In this document: positions 1-7,271 of the stretch, in pieces | Position numbering within the stretch: position 1 is the stretch's first letter | Layout of the letters: each line of letters begins with the position of its first letter | From: an uncultured Piscinibacter sp. | GTDB lineage: Bacteria > Pseudomonadota > Gammaproteobacteria > Burkholderiales > Burkholderiaceae_C | Direction: 5' to 3' | NCBI RefSeq assembly: GCF_937952055.1 | Contig: NZ_CALFYO010000019.1 | Coordinates: 1 to 64,000, forward strand | DNA: 64,000 nt | Program-made: the position numbers and the translations under genes | The notes under the pieces: generated by a model | What the model was told of the DNA's origin: nothing | Database searches by the model: none | What the model saw: the letters and a program-made list of their open reading frames with translations, nothing else

Positions 1-203
1 AGAAGGCTGCGGCGAAGAAGGCCCCGGCGAAGAAGGCTGCGGCGAAGAAGGCCCCGGCGAAGAAGGCTGCGGCGAAGAAGGCCCCCAAGAAGGCCGCCGC
101 GAAGAAGGCGCCTGCGGCGCCTGCCCCTGCGGCTGCCGCTCCAGCGAAGACGGCGCTCAGTCCGCAGGCTGCCTGGCCCTTCCCGACGGGCACGAAGCCT
201 TGA
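1..203 (+). CDS. Histone H1-like Lys/Ala/Pro-rich DNA-binding protein, C-terminal part
   Basis: This is the 3' end of a gene that begins before the window; the reading frame starts at base 3 and stops with TGA at 201-203. The visible 66 residues are almost entirely Lys, Ala and Pro (AAAKKAPAKK-type repeats) followed by a tail ending PQAAWPFPTGTKP. This is the composition and ending I know from H1-like nucleoid proteins of Burkholderiales, which bind DNA through a positively charged disordered tail. The N-terminal part is not visible, so a globular domain cannot be assessed. The repeats are also present at DNA level, which makes length variation likely. A hairpin follows ten bases after the stop. 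Confidence 0.75.
   Translation, partial: KAAAKKAPAKKAAAKKAPAKKAAAKKAPKKAAAKKAPAAPAPAAAAPAKTALSPQAAWPFPTGTKP
3..86 (+). repeat. In-frame 30-base tandem repeat within the histone-like gene
   Basis: Two identical 30-base units lie at 3-32 and 33-62, and a third partial copy at 63-86 diverges at its last base. Each full unit encodes ten residues of Lys, Ala and Pro. The near-perfect nucleotide identity points to recent expansion by slippage or unequal recombination. Confidence 0.9.
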
Positions 204-213
204 CACCTTGACC

Positions 214-239
214 ACGGGGCTCCCGCAACGGAGCCCCGT
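214..239. terminator. Hairpin between convergent genes, probable bidirectional terminator
   Basis: A perfect 10-bp stem (214-223 with 230-239) encloses a 6-base loop. It lies between the stop of the histone-like gene at 203 and the stop of the convergent thioredoxin-like gene at 266. No strong U-tract follows on either strand, so its efficiency as an intrinsic terminator is uncertain. Confidence 0.6.
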
Positions 240-265
240 TCTCACTGCTGTGGCGACGACGCTGG

Positions 266-1213
266 TCAGAACAGTGCCATGCTGAGTCGCCGGTGGTAGG
301 TGTCCGCGACGGACTGCTGTGCGGGCGGCGAAGCCCGTGCAACCAGTGTGCTCGTGGCGTCAGGGAGCGCGGCAGTGGAGGCGGCCTGCATTTCTTCACG
401 GCGCAGCAACTGGAGTACCGCGAGATAGGTCGTCCGAGCCAGTCCTTCGTGCCATTGCTTGTCGCGCATCAGAATCTCTAGCAATTGGTCGAGCGCGTCC
501 GTGAATCGGCCTCGAGAGAACTGCCACTGCGCGAGCTGGAAACGTGCCTCCAGGTCTCTGGGGTTGGCCTGGATTCGGCTCAGTGGACCCTTGTCGCTCT
601 CACCTCGCATTGCCTTGCAGGCTCGAAGCCACATTGCGCAGGCCGCCAGATCCTCTCCCAGCGTCGTTGATCGACCGGCCACCGGCCTCATCGCAGCTTC
701 CGCCTCCGCAATCCTGCCTGCGCCGAGCAAAGCCCGCAGATAGACGGCTCGCGCTGCATCGTTGTCCGGATCGAGTGCAACGGCCTGTTTCAGGCGCTCG
801 ATCGCATCGTCCACGCGGCCGGACTGGAGCAACTCGTGGGCCTCCGAGACATCCTCGCGTCCCGCCTGCTCCTGCTCACTTGGCACGTGCTTGTCGAGGA
901 ACTGGCGCAGTTCCCCTTCCGGCAAGGCGCCGACGAAGCCGTCGACCGGCTGTCCTTGTTTGAACATCACGCAGAAGGGGATGCTGCGCACGCCGAACAT
1001 CTGCGACAACTGTCCGGCGATCTCCGGCTGCTCGTCGGAATTCAACTTGGCGAGCACGAACCGGCCGGCGTACGCCGTCTCCAGCTTCTCGAGCACCGGC
1101 CCAAGCGACTTGCACGGGCCGCACCACGGCGCCCAGATATCCAGCAAGACGGGCTGCCGCATGGACGCGTCGATGACATCGTGCTCGAAGTTGGTGAGGG
1201 TGATATCCAGCAT
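266..1213 (-). CDS. cnoX: Thioredoxin-TPR co-chaperone (CnoX/YbbN family)
   Basis: The 315-residue product has an N-terminal thioredoxin fold (about residues 5-110) with the motif WCGPC at 30-34 and a cis-Pro region around SIPFCVMF. A helical TPR-like half follows (about 120-290), with helices such as EAHELLQSGRVDDAIERLKQ. This is the CnoX/YbbN architecture, a cytosolic holdase that protects proteins under oxidative stress and cooperates with GroEL and DnaK in E. coli. The E. coli protein has SQHC at the active site, whereas this one keeps both cysteines, so thiol-disulfide exchange is plausible. It is divergent from purE with 75 bases between the starts. The ATG at 1213 is the natural start of the thioredoxin fold. 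Confidence 0.88.
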   Translation of the reverse strand: MLDITLTNFEHDVIDASMRQPVLLDIWAPWCGPCKSLGPVLEKLETAYAGRFVLAKLNSDEQPEIAGQLSQMFGVRSIPFCVMFKQGQPVDGFVGALPEGELRQFLDKHVPSEQEQAGREDVSEAHELLQSGRVDDAIERLKQAVALDPDNDAARAVYLRALLGAGRIAEAEAAMRPVAGRSTTLGEDLAACAMWLRACKAMRGESDKGPLSRIQANPRDLEARFQLAQWQFSRGRFTDALDQLLEILMRDKQWHEGLARTTYLAVLQLLRREEMQAASTAALPDATSTLVARASPPAQQSVADTYHRRLSMALF

Positions 1214-1253
1214 GGCGGGCGGTAAGGTCGGGCAGTGTCACGGACGCGCCGCC

Positions 1254-1259
1254 TACAAT
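1254..1259 (+). promoter_or_regulatory. Candidate -10 element of purE
   Basis: TACAAT lies 30 bases before the GTG start of purE in the 75-base gap to the divergent cnoX-type gene. No convincing -35 hexamer is visible at the usual spacing, so this is a weak prediction. Confidence 0.35.
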
Positions 1260-1288
1260 GGCGGGCTGTTCGGAGACCGGAGAGAGCC

Positions 1289-1786
1289 GTGACCACCGCC
1301 CCCTGTCTCGTCGGTGTCGTCATGGGATCCAGCAGCGACTGGGAGACCATGCGTCACACGAGCGAGATTCTCGCCGAGTTCGGCGTGCCGCACGAAGTGC
1401 GCGTCATCTCCGCGCACCGCATGCCCGATGACATGTTCGCCTATGCCGAAGCAGCGGTCGGTCGCGGATTGCGTGCCATCATTGCCGGTGCCGGCGGAGC
1501 CGCCCACCTGCCTGGCATGTTGGCGTCGAAGACGACCGTGCCGGTGTTGGGCGTTCCGGTGGCGAGTCGGCACCTGCAAGGGGTGGACTCGTTGCATTCG
1601 ATCGTGCAGATGCCCAAGGGAATTCCCGTCGCCAGCTTCGCCATCGGCACTGCCGGGGCCGCCAATGCCGCCCTGTTTGCCGTGGCCATGCTGGCTGGGG
1701 AGGACACTTCGGTGCGCGCCCGACTCGAGGCCTTCCGCTCCCGCCAGACGGAAGCCGCCCGCGCGATGACCGCCGAGCTGAAGTGA
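1289..1786 (+). CDS. purE: 5-(carboxyamino)imidazole ribonucleotide mutase (PurE, class I)
   Basis: PurE converts N5-carboxyaminoimidazole ribonucleotide to 4-carboxyaminoimidazole ribonucleotide in purine synthesis, acting after PurK. The protein opens with GVVMGSSSDWETM, the diagnostic substrate loop, and continues with SAHRMPD and a glycine-rich AGAGGAAHLPGM segment. With a GTG start at 1289 it has 165 residues, the usual class I size. An upstream in-frame start at 1235 would add 18 Arg-rich residues not expected in PurE. GTG 1289 has a GGAGAG run just upstream, so I prefer it. The stop overlaps a possible GTG start of purK, so the two are probably translationally coupled. Confidence 0.95.
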   Translation: MTTAPCLVGVVMGSSSDWETMRHTSEILAEFGVPHEVRVISAHRMPDDMFAYAEAAVGRGLRAIIAGAGGAAHLPGMLASKTTVPVLGVPVASRHLQGVDSLHSIVQMPKGIPVASFAIGTAGAANAALFAVAMLAGEDTSVRARLEAFRSRQTEAARAMTAELK

Positions 1787-2967
1787 TCGAGCCGATGCCG
1801 ACTTCCTCCCGCTTCGTTCCTCCTGGCGCCACGCTCGGCGTGATGGGTGGCGGCCAACTCGGCCGCATGTTCGTCCATGCAGCGCAGCAGTTGGGCTATT
1901 TCACGGCTGTGCTGGACCCCGACCCCGCGAGCCCGGCCGGACTGGTCGCTCAATTCCACATTCAAGCGGCCTATCTCGACGAACAAGGCCTCGCGCAGTT
2001 GATGCAGCGCAGTGCAGCCATCACCACGGAGTTCGAGAACGTGCCGGCTGCCGCCCTGGTCACGCTCGGCGCACATCGACCGGTGGCACCGGATGCCGAC
2101 GCGGTAGCGATCTGTCAGGATCGTGCGCTCGAGAAGTCGCACTTCCTTCGTTGCGAGGTGCCCTGCGCAGCCCATGCGGTGATCGAGAGCGCCGAGCAAT
2201 TGGAGGCACTGGATGCTGGCGCGCTGCTGCCAGGCATCCTCAAGACCTCGCGCCTGGGCTACGACGGCAAGGGCCAGGCCCGCGTAGAAAGCCGTGCCGA
2301 CTTGTTCGCGGCCTGGAATGCGATGAAGCGGGTGCCTTGTGTGCTCGAACGGAGACTCGATCTCGCGGCCGAGATCAGCGTCATCGTCGCCCGATCGGCC
2401 GACGGCACGCTCGTCCACCTGCCGCTCCAGCATAACCTGCACCGCGACGGCATCCTGGCCGTGACGACCGTGCCCGCTCCCGACTTGGACGACGCAATTC
2501 AGCGCAAGGCGATCGATGCCGCCGCGCGCATCGCCGCGTCGATGGCGTACGTCGGCGTTCTGTGCGTCGAGTTCTTCGTGCTGCGCGACGGCTCGCTGGT
2601 CGCCAACGAGATGGCGCCGCGTCCGCACAACTCCGGCCACTACAGCATCGATGCCTGCGACGTCTCGCAGTTCGAACTGCAGGTGCGTGCGTTGACCGGT
2701 GCGCCGCTGGTGCAGCCGCGTCTGCACTCGCCTGCCATCATGCTCAACCTGCTCGGCGATCTGTGGTTTCGCGCCAGCGACGAAGCGGTCGAACCAGACT
2801 GGGCCGCGGTGTTGGCGCTCCCCGGTGTGCACCTGCACCTCTACGGCAAGGCACAGGCGCGACGGGGACGGAAGATGGGTCACCTGACCGTGACCGCGGA
2901 CACGGCTGCCCACACCCGCGCGGTGGCGCTCCAGGTCGCTGCGCTTCTGGGCATCGAGGCGTTCTGA
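1783..2967 (+). CDS. purK: 5-(carboxyamino)imidazole ribonucleotide synthase (PurK)
   Basis: PurK is an ATP-grasp enzyme that carboxylates aminoimidazole ribonucleotide with bicarbonate and ATP, giving the substrate of PurE. The N-terminus carries GVMGGGQLGRMF, the family signature. EISVIVARSADG and NEMAPRPHNSGHY are ATP-grasp segments with metal and substrate ligands. The length of about 394 residues is typical. The start is either GTG 1783, overlapping the purE stop by four bases, or ATG 1795; both give the same core. It is followed within four bases by the tsaC-type gene, so purE-purK-tsaC look cotranscribed. Confidence 0.95.
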   Translation: MIEPMPTSSRFVPPGATLGVMGGGQLGRMFVHAAQQLGYFTAVLDPDPASPAGLVAQFHIQAAYLDEQGLAQLMQRSAAITTEFENVPAAALVTLGAHRPVAPDADAVAICQDRALEKSHFLRCEVPCAAHAVIESAEQLEALDAGALLPGILKTSRLGYDGKGQARVESRADLFAAWNAMKRVPCVLERRLDLAAEISVIVARSADGTLVHLPLQHNLHRDGILAVTTVPAPDLDDAIQRKAIDAAARIAASMAYVGVLCVEFFVLRDGSLVANEMAPRPHNSGHYSIDACDVSQFELQVRALTGAPLVQPRLHSPAIMLNLLGDLWFRASDEAVEPDWAAVLALPGVHLHLYGKAQARRGRKMGHLTVTADTAAHTRAVALQVAALLGIEAF

Positions 2968-2970
2968 ATC

Positions 2971-3951
2971 GTGTTGCTCCCGGGGTGTGATGAAGCGGCG
3001 ATCGAGCGCGCGGCCGATGCGCTGGCGGCGGGAGAACTGGTCGCCTTCCCGACCGAGACCGTCTATGGCCTCGGTGCGCGCGCCGACAGCGACGAGGCGG
3101 TGGCCGCCATCTTCGCGCTCAAGGGCCGCCCCAGCGATCACCCACTGATCGTGCATGTGGCCGATGCGAACGATGCGGAACGTTTCGCAGCCGGCCTTCC
3201 CGAGGTGGCGCGCCGCCTGATCACCGAGTTCTGGCCGGGACCACTGACCGTCATCGTGCCGCGTGCGCCCGGCTTGGCCGAGGCCGCAGCCGGTGGCCAG
3301 GCCACGATCGGCCTGCGCTGCCCGGCTCACCCGGTCGCACGCGCCTTGCTGGCGGCGGCACGCCGGCGCGGCGTTCTCGGGGTTGCCGCGCCCAGCGCGA
3401 ATCGATTCGGGCGCATCAGCCCGACACGAGCGCGTCATGTCGTCGATGAGTTCGGCGACGGACTGCTCGTGCTGGACGGCGGCGACTGCGCGGTCGGCAT
3501 CGAGTCCTCGATCGTCGACTGCTCGGGCTCCGCGCCTGTCCTGCTGCGACCTGGGCAGATCGGCCGCGAACGCATCGAGGCCGCCGGCGGAGTGCCGCTC
3601 GGCAAGCCGAACGAGGAGTCCCCGCGCGCCCCGGGAACCCTCGAGGCACACTATGCGCCGCGTGCACGCCTTCGCTTGATGCCGGCGGAAATGTTGAACA
3701 CGGCGTTGCAGATGCTCGGCGACAGTGCTCTGAAGCTGGCGGTATATTCCCGCTCGGTGGCGTTGCCCGCCGGTTCGCGCCTGACCCGACGTGTCATGCC
3801 TGCCGATCCCGAGCAAGCGGCTCGCGAACTCTTCGCCACCTTGCGTGAACTCGACGCCGAAGGCCTGGATCTCATCTGGGTCGAGGAACTGCCTCCGTCG
3901 CCCGAATGGGATGGCGTTCGGGATCGCCTCACGCGCGCCGCGGCCGCGTGA
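2971..3951 (+). CDS. tsaC: L-threonylcarbamoyladenylate synthase (TsaC/Sua5 long form)
   Basis: This enzyme makes threonylcarbamoyl-AMP from threonine, bicarbonate and ATP, the first step of the t6A37 modification of ANN-decoding tRNAs. The YrdC domain spans about residues 10-200 and shows FPTETVYGLGARA, KGRPSDHPLIVHV and APSANRFGRISPT. The 326-residue length includes a C-terminal Sua5 domain (about 215-320), beginning near the segment APGTLEAHYAPRA. This is therefore the long Sua5/YwlC type rather than the short E. coli TsaC. It starts with GTG, four bases after the purK stop. The partner tsaB is in this same window at 8767. Confidence 0.92.
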   Translation: MLLPGCDEAAIERAADALAAGELVAFPTETVYGLGARADSDEAVAAIFALKGRPSDHPLIVHVADANDAERFAAGLPEVARRLITEFWPGPLTVIVPRAPGLAEAAAGGQATIGLRCPAHPVARALLAAARRRGVLGVAAPSANRFGRISPTRARHVVDEFGDGLLVLDGGDCAVGIESSIVDCSGSAPVLLRPGQIGRERIEAAGGVPLGKPNEESPRAPGTLEAHYAPRARLRLMPAEMLNTALQMLGDSALKLAVYSRSVALPAGSRLTRRVMPADPEQAARELFATLRELDAEGLDLIWVEELPPSPEWDGVRDRLTRAAAA

Positions 3952-3996
3952 GCGCGGGCACGTCCAAGTCTTGCACCCTCAATTTCTGGAGCATCG

Positions 3997-4968
3997 ATGA
4001 ACTTGCTGGCCCATGGACATCGCCGCGTCGCGCTGGCGCTCACGCTCGCAGGGGCGGCGCTGCTTGCCTCGTGCGGGGGCGGTGATCCGGTCGTTCCTTT
4101 CGAGCCGACGCGCGTGCTCGCTTTCGGCGACGAGAACAGCGTCATCACCAGCGAGGGACGCAAGTACACGATCAACACGCTGGCGACGGACGCTGACGGC
4201 GTGAAGACGATCGACTGCGAACTCGGCGGGTTGTGGGTGCAGCGCCTGGCGACGGGATATGGCCTGGTCTTCCCGGACTGCAATCCGAATGCCGTGCCCG
4301 ATCCGCGCAGTCGCATCTATGCAGTGGCATTCAGCAAGGTGGCCGATCTGGAGGCGCAGATCAGGGCACATCTCGACACGCCGGACACCTTCTCCGGCAA
4401 AGACTTGGTCACGCTCCTGACCGGCCAGAACGACGTGCTCGCGCAGTACGCGCTGTACGACGGCACCAACGAAGCGCAACTCCAGGCCGCCATCTACGCG
4501 GCCGGGTTGGAACTGGCAAGACAGGTCTCCCGCATCGCCAGTGCCGGCGGCAAGGTGCTCGTGTCGACGGTGCCAGACCTCAGCCGCTCACCGTTCGCGC
4601 TGGCCGAGAACACCGCAGCCGGAGATACCAGCCGCAGTGCCCTGATCGGACGCCTCGTGGCCAAGTTCAACGAAGGTCTGCGCGTGGGCATCGCCGGAGA
4701 ATCCGGCGCCGAGGTGGCCATCATGCTGACCGACGAGCTGATCCAGTCGATGGCCAAGTTCCCGTCCTCCTACGGCATGTCCGACGTCACCACGCCGGCC
4801 TGCGACGAGGCGCTCGCGGCGACCGTCGACCTGTGCACGACCGACACGCTCGTCACTGGCGCGACCGCGAACAACCACCTGTGGGCCGACGAAACGCACA
4901 TCAGTGCCGGCGCGCACATCTATGTCGGTTCGCTGGCTGGCACGCGCGCGCGGGCGAATCCGTTCTGA
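3997..4968 (+). CDS. SGNH/GDSL-like lipoprotein with altered nucleophile motif
   Basis: The 323-residue product has a signal peptide and lipobox LLASC with acyl-accepting Cys26, so it should be a periplasm-facing lipoprotein. The layout resembles SGNH hydrolases. Block I reads FGDENS (43-48) instead of FGDS, block III is GQND (143-146), and block V is DETH (D298, H301). The catalytic Ser of block I is displaced or replaced, so esterase activity is doubtful unless Ser48 serves. The next gene encodes a related lipoprotein with a normal GDSL motif, so the pair may be an ancient duplication. Its substrate is unknown. Confidence 0.7.
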   Translation: MNLLAHGHRRVALALTLAGAALLASCGGGDPVVPFEPTRVLAFGDENSVITSEGRKYTINTLATDADGVKTIDCELGGLWVQRLATGYGLVFPDCNPNAVPDPRSRIYAVAFSKVADLEAQIRAHLDTPDTFSGKDLVTLLTGQNDVLAQYALYDGTNEAQLQAAIYAAGLELARQVSRIASAGGKVLVSTVPDLSRSPFALAENTAAGDTSRSALIGRLVAKFNEGLRVGIAGESGAEVAIMLTDELIQSMAKFPSSYGMSDVTTPACDEALAATVDLCTTDTLVTGATANNHLWADETHISAGAHIYVGSLAGTRARANPF

Positions 4969-5031
4969 ACCCTTGCGCTCGATCAACCGGAACGCAATCG
5001 GCCGGGTTTGTCCCTGATCGTCCCTTCAGAT

Positions 5032-5059
5032 CGCCCCCCTAGAGTGGGCGCGGGGGGCG
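5032..5059. other. GC-only hairpin between the two lipoprotein genes
   Basis: A perfect 8-bp G/C stem (5032-5039 with 5052-5059) surrounds a 12-base loop in the 130-base gap between the two GDSL-type genes. It has no U-tract. It could attenuate readthrough or stabilise an mRNA end; nothing in the sequence decides this. Confidence 0.4.
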
Positions 5060-5098
5060 GAGAATCGTCCGTCGTTCCCCTGACCTCGGGAGGTGTGC

Positions 5099-6298
5099 AT
5101 GAGATCGATCCGGACCTTCGCCTCGCTGACCATTGCGGCGCTGTTGCTCGCCGCGTGCGGCGGTGGCGACCCTTACGTACCCGGCAGCGGTGCCCCCACC
5201 GGCGGGCCGACCACGAAGGGAACCTTCAGCGCCGTGGTGTCGTTCGGCGACAGCCTCAGTGACCTGGGCACCTACACGCCGGCCACTGCCATCCCGAACA
5301 CCGACCCGCAGTTGTACTTCGGCGGGAAGTTCACCACGAACAGCGCCACGAGCACCGTCTGGGTCGAGAACGTCGCGGCCTCGCTGGGGCTGAGCATCAC
5401 GCCGGCCGAGGTGGGTTACGCGGGCGTGTCCGTGAAGTGCCCTGCGGCGGCCGACCCGGCACTGGCGAACACCTGCACCGGCTACGGCCAGGGCGGTGCA
5501 CTCGTGACCGACCCGGACGGAGTGCGTCACAGCAGCGGAGCCCTGACGGTGCCGCTGAAGACCCAGATCGCCAACCACCTCGAGCGGTTCGGCAGCTTCA
5601 AGGACAGCGATCTGATCCTCGTGCAGGGGCCGGGCGGCAACGAAGTCTTCAAGCTGATGGACACTTCGGATCCGACGAGCTTCGGTTCATTCGTGGTCCA
5701 GGTGCTGACGCAGGTGCAGACCGGGGCCATCACTGCGGAGCAGGCCTCTGCGTTGCTGTTCCAACCGCAAGCCGACGCCCAGGAGGTCATGAAGAAGGCT
5801 GCAGTCGAAACGGCCGGCTATGTCCGTGACGAGATTCTCGCCAAGGGCGGCAAGTATGTTGCGGTGACGAACATGCCCGACCTGTCCGTCACGCCGGAGG
5901 GTTCGGCCTTTCCGGCGCCGATCTCGAACATCCTGTCCGTGCTGTCGCAGACCTACAACCTGTGGCTTCGCGAGGGGCTGTCAGGACAGCCCGTTCAATG
6001 GATCGACCTGCCCGCGGTCTTCAGCGACGTCAAGGCCAACCCGGCGGACTACGGCCTCCTGAACGTCACCGACCGGGCTTGCAGCATTTCGACCATTGCC
6101 GCCATCACCGGCGGATTGATCACCGACGGCTTTTCGCTCTTCTGCAACGCCACACCCGGCGTCCCTTACAACGGCCTGGAAGCCGGCGCCGATCCGCTCA
6201 CCTGGCTGTGGGCCGACGGCAATCACCCGTCGACGGGCGGACACAAGGCATTGAGCGACGCAGTCACCCGGCAACTCCAGGCCGCGGGCTGGCTCTGA
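5099..6298 (+). CDS. GDSL/SGNH family lipase-esterase, predicted lipoprotein
   Basis: The ATG at 5099 is chosen over the GTG at 5093 because GGGAGG at 5088-5093 is an ideal ribosome binding site for it. The 399-residue product has a lipobox LLAAC with Cys20 and then VVSFGDSLSDLGTY, in which Ser52 is the expected nucleophile. Block III is GPGGNE (177-182), with Glu after the Asn where Asp is usual. Block V is DGNHPS with Asp373 and His376 completing the triad. SGNH enzymes of this type hydrolyse esters or thioesters in the envelope or outside the cell. The substrate cannot be read from sequence. Confidence 0.82.
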   Translation: MRSIRTFASLTIAALLLAACGGGDPYVPGSGAPTGGPTTKGTFSAVVSFGDSLSDLGTYTPATAIPNTDPQLYFGGKFTTNSATSTVWVENVAASLGLSITPAEVGYAGVSVKCPAAADPALANTCTGYGQGGALVTDPDGVRHSSGALTVPLKTQIANHLERFGSFKDSDLILVQGPGGNEVFKLMDTSDPTSFGSFVVQVLTQVQTGAITAEQASALLFQPQADAQEVMKKAAVETAGYVRDEILAKGGKYVAVTNMPDLSVTPEGSAFPAPISNILSVLSQTYNLWLREGLSGQPVQWIDLPAVFSDVKANPADYGLLNVTDRACSISTIAAITGGLITDGFSLFCNATPGVPYNGLEAGADPLTWLWADGNHPSTGGHKALSDAVTRQLQAAGWL

Positions 6299-6320
6299 AG
6301 AACGCGACATGGAGAACAGC

Positions 6321-6962
6321 ATGAGCAAGACAACAATCCAGGCGTTCGTACTCTCGGCACTTGTGGTAGTTCCCTTCGCGGCCGCACAGGCGCAGGACTC
6401 GTCGATCAAGGTCGGCGTGGCGCGCTACACCACGAACTCGAAGAGCACGGGAATCACCGGCGTAGGCATCCCGAGCGGCGCCGATGCCGAGACGGGTGAC
6501 GCGACGACCCTGCTGTTCGAGTACGAACGCTGGCTCAACCCGAACGTAGGCATCGAACTGGCGCTCGGCCTGCCGCCCAAGATCGATGCCAAGGCGACAG
6601 GCAGCGTGGCCTTCCTCGGCGAGGTGCTCTCGGCCAGAAACGTGACGCCTACGCTGTTCGTCAACTACCACTTCGGCGGGACCGGCGACCGTTGGCGCCC
6701 CTATGTCGGACTTGGCGTGAACTACACCAAGTTCACCGACATCAAGAACCCGTTCGGATGGAACGTGGAGATGAGCGACTCGGTCGGTATTGCCGGCAAG
6801 GCCGGCATCGAGTACGCGCTGTCGGGCCAGTGGGGCATCTTCGCCAGCGTGACCGCCCTGAAGGTGAAGAGCGACCTGGTCGCCAGCGGCTCGACGGTGC
6901 TGACGACGACAATCGATTTCCGGCCGGTGGTGTACTCGATCGGGGCTTCGTACCGGTTCTGA
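6321..6962 (+). CDS. ompW: OmpW family outer membrane protein (copy 1)
   Basis: OmpW proteins are small eight-stranded outer membrane beta-barrels with a hydrophobic channel. This product has a cleavable signal peptide ending AAAQAQ, alternating amphipathic strands, the segment TPTLFVNYHF, RPYVGLGVNYT, and a terminal YRF. A C-terminal Phe is the usual signal for the BAM complex. I start it at ATG 6321 because GGAGAA at 6311-6316 sits at correct spacing; an ATG at 6309 would begin before that site. It lies 22 bases after the lipase gene. A second, different OmpW gene is present at 27577-28182. Confidence 0.88.
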   Translation: MSKTTIQAFVLSALVVVPFAAAQAQDSSIKVGVARYTTNSKSTGITGVGIPSGADAETGDATTLLFEYERWLNPNVGIELALGLPPKIDAKATGSVAFLGEVLSARNVTPTLFVNYHFGGTGDRWRPYVGLGVNYTKFTDIKNPFGWNVEMSDSVGIAGKAGIEYALSGQWGIFASVTALKVKSDLVASGSTVLTTTIDFRPVVYSIGASYRF

Positions 6963-6981
6963 GGCCGTCGCGACGCGGGGC

Positions 6982-7260
6982 TCAGGGGTCCCGCCGCCCG
7001 AGCACGATCTTCATCGTCAGGATGCACGCGGCCAGTGCCAGCGTGATGAGATTCGCCACGATCACCGGCCAGGCACCGAGCATCACGCCGTAGACCAGCC
7101 ACAGCAGCACGCCCAGCGTGAAGGCGCTGTACATGCCCAGCGAGATGCCGCTCACGTCGCGCGTCTGGAAGGTGTGCCAGGCCTGCGGCACGAAGGACAG
7201 CGTGGTCAGCGCGGCGGCGGCGTAGCCGAGCCAGTCGGTGGTGCTCAGGGTCGGGGTCAT
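6982..7260 (-). CDS. SemiSWEET family small sugar transporter
   Basis: The 92-residue protein has three predicted membrane helices (about residues 9-28, 41-60 and 65-85) and the segment LSFVPQAWHTFQTRDVSGIS. The PQ motif and the following D-SGIS stretch mark one MtN3/SWEET repeat. Bacterial SemiSWEETs dimerise to form a sugar channel in the inner membrane. The gene lies 11 bases after dacB on the same strand and converges with ompW copy 1. The physiological substrate is unknown. Confidence 0.85.
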   Translation of the reverse strand: MTPTLSTTDWLGYAAAALTTLSFVPQAWHTFQTRDVSGISLGMYSAFTLGVLLWLVYGVMLGAWPVIVANLITLALAACILTMKIVLGRRDP

Positions 7261-7271
7261 CGGAGGGGCCG

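Noticed and set aside
1441..3816. A 791-codon open frame on the minus strand across purE, purK and tsaC
   Set aside because: It is antisense to three well-supported genes, has biased Arg/His-rich composition and no domain, and arises from the high GC of third codon positions.
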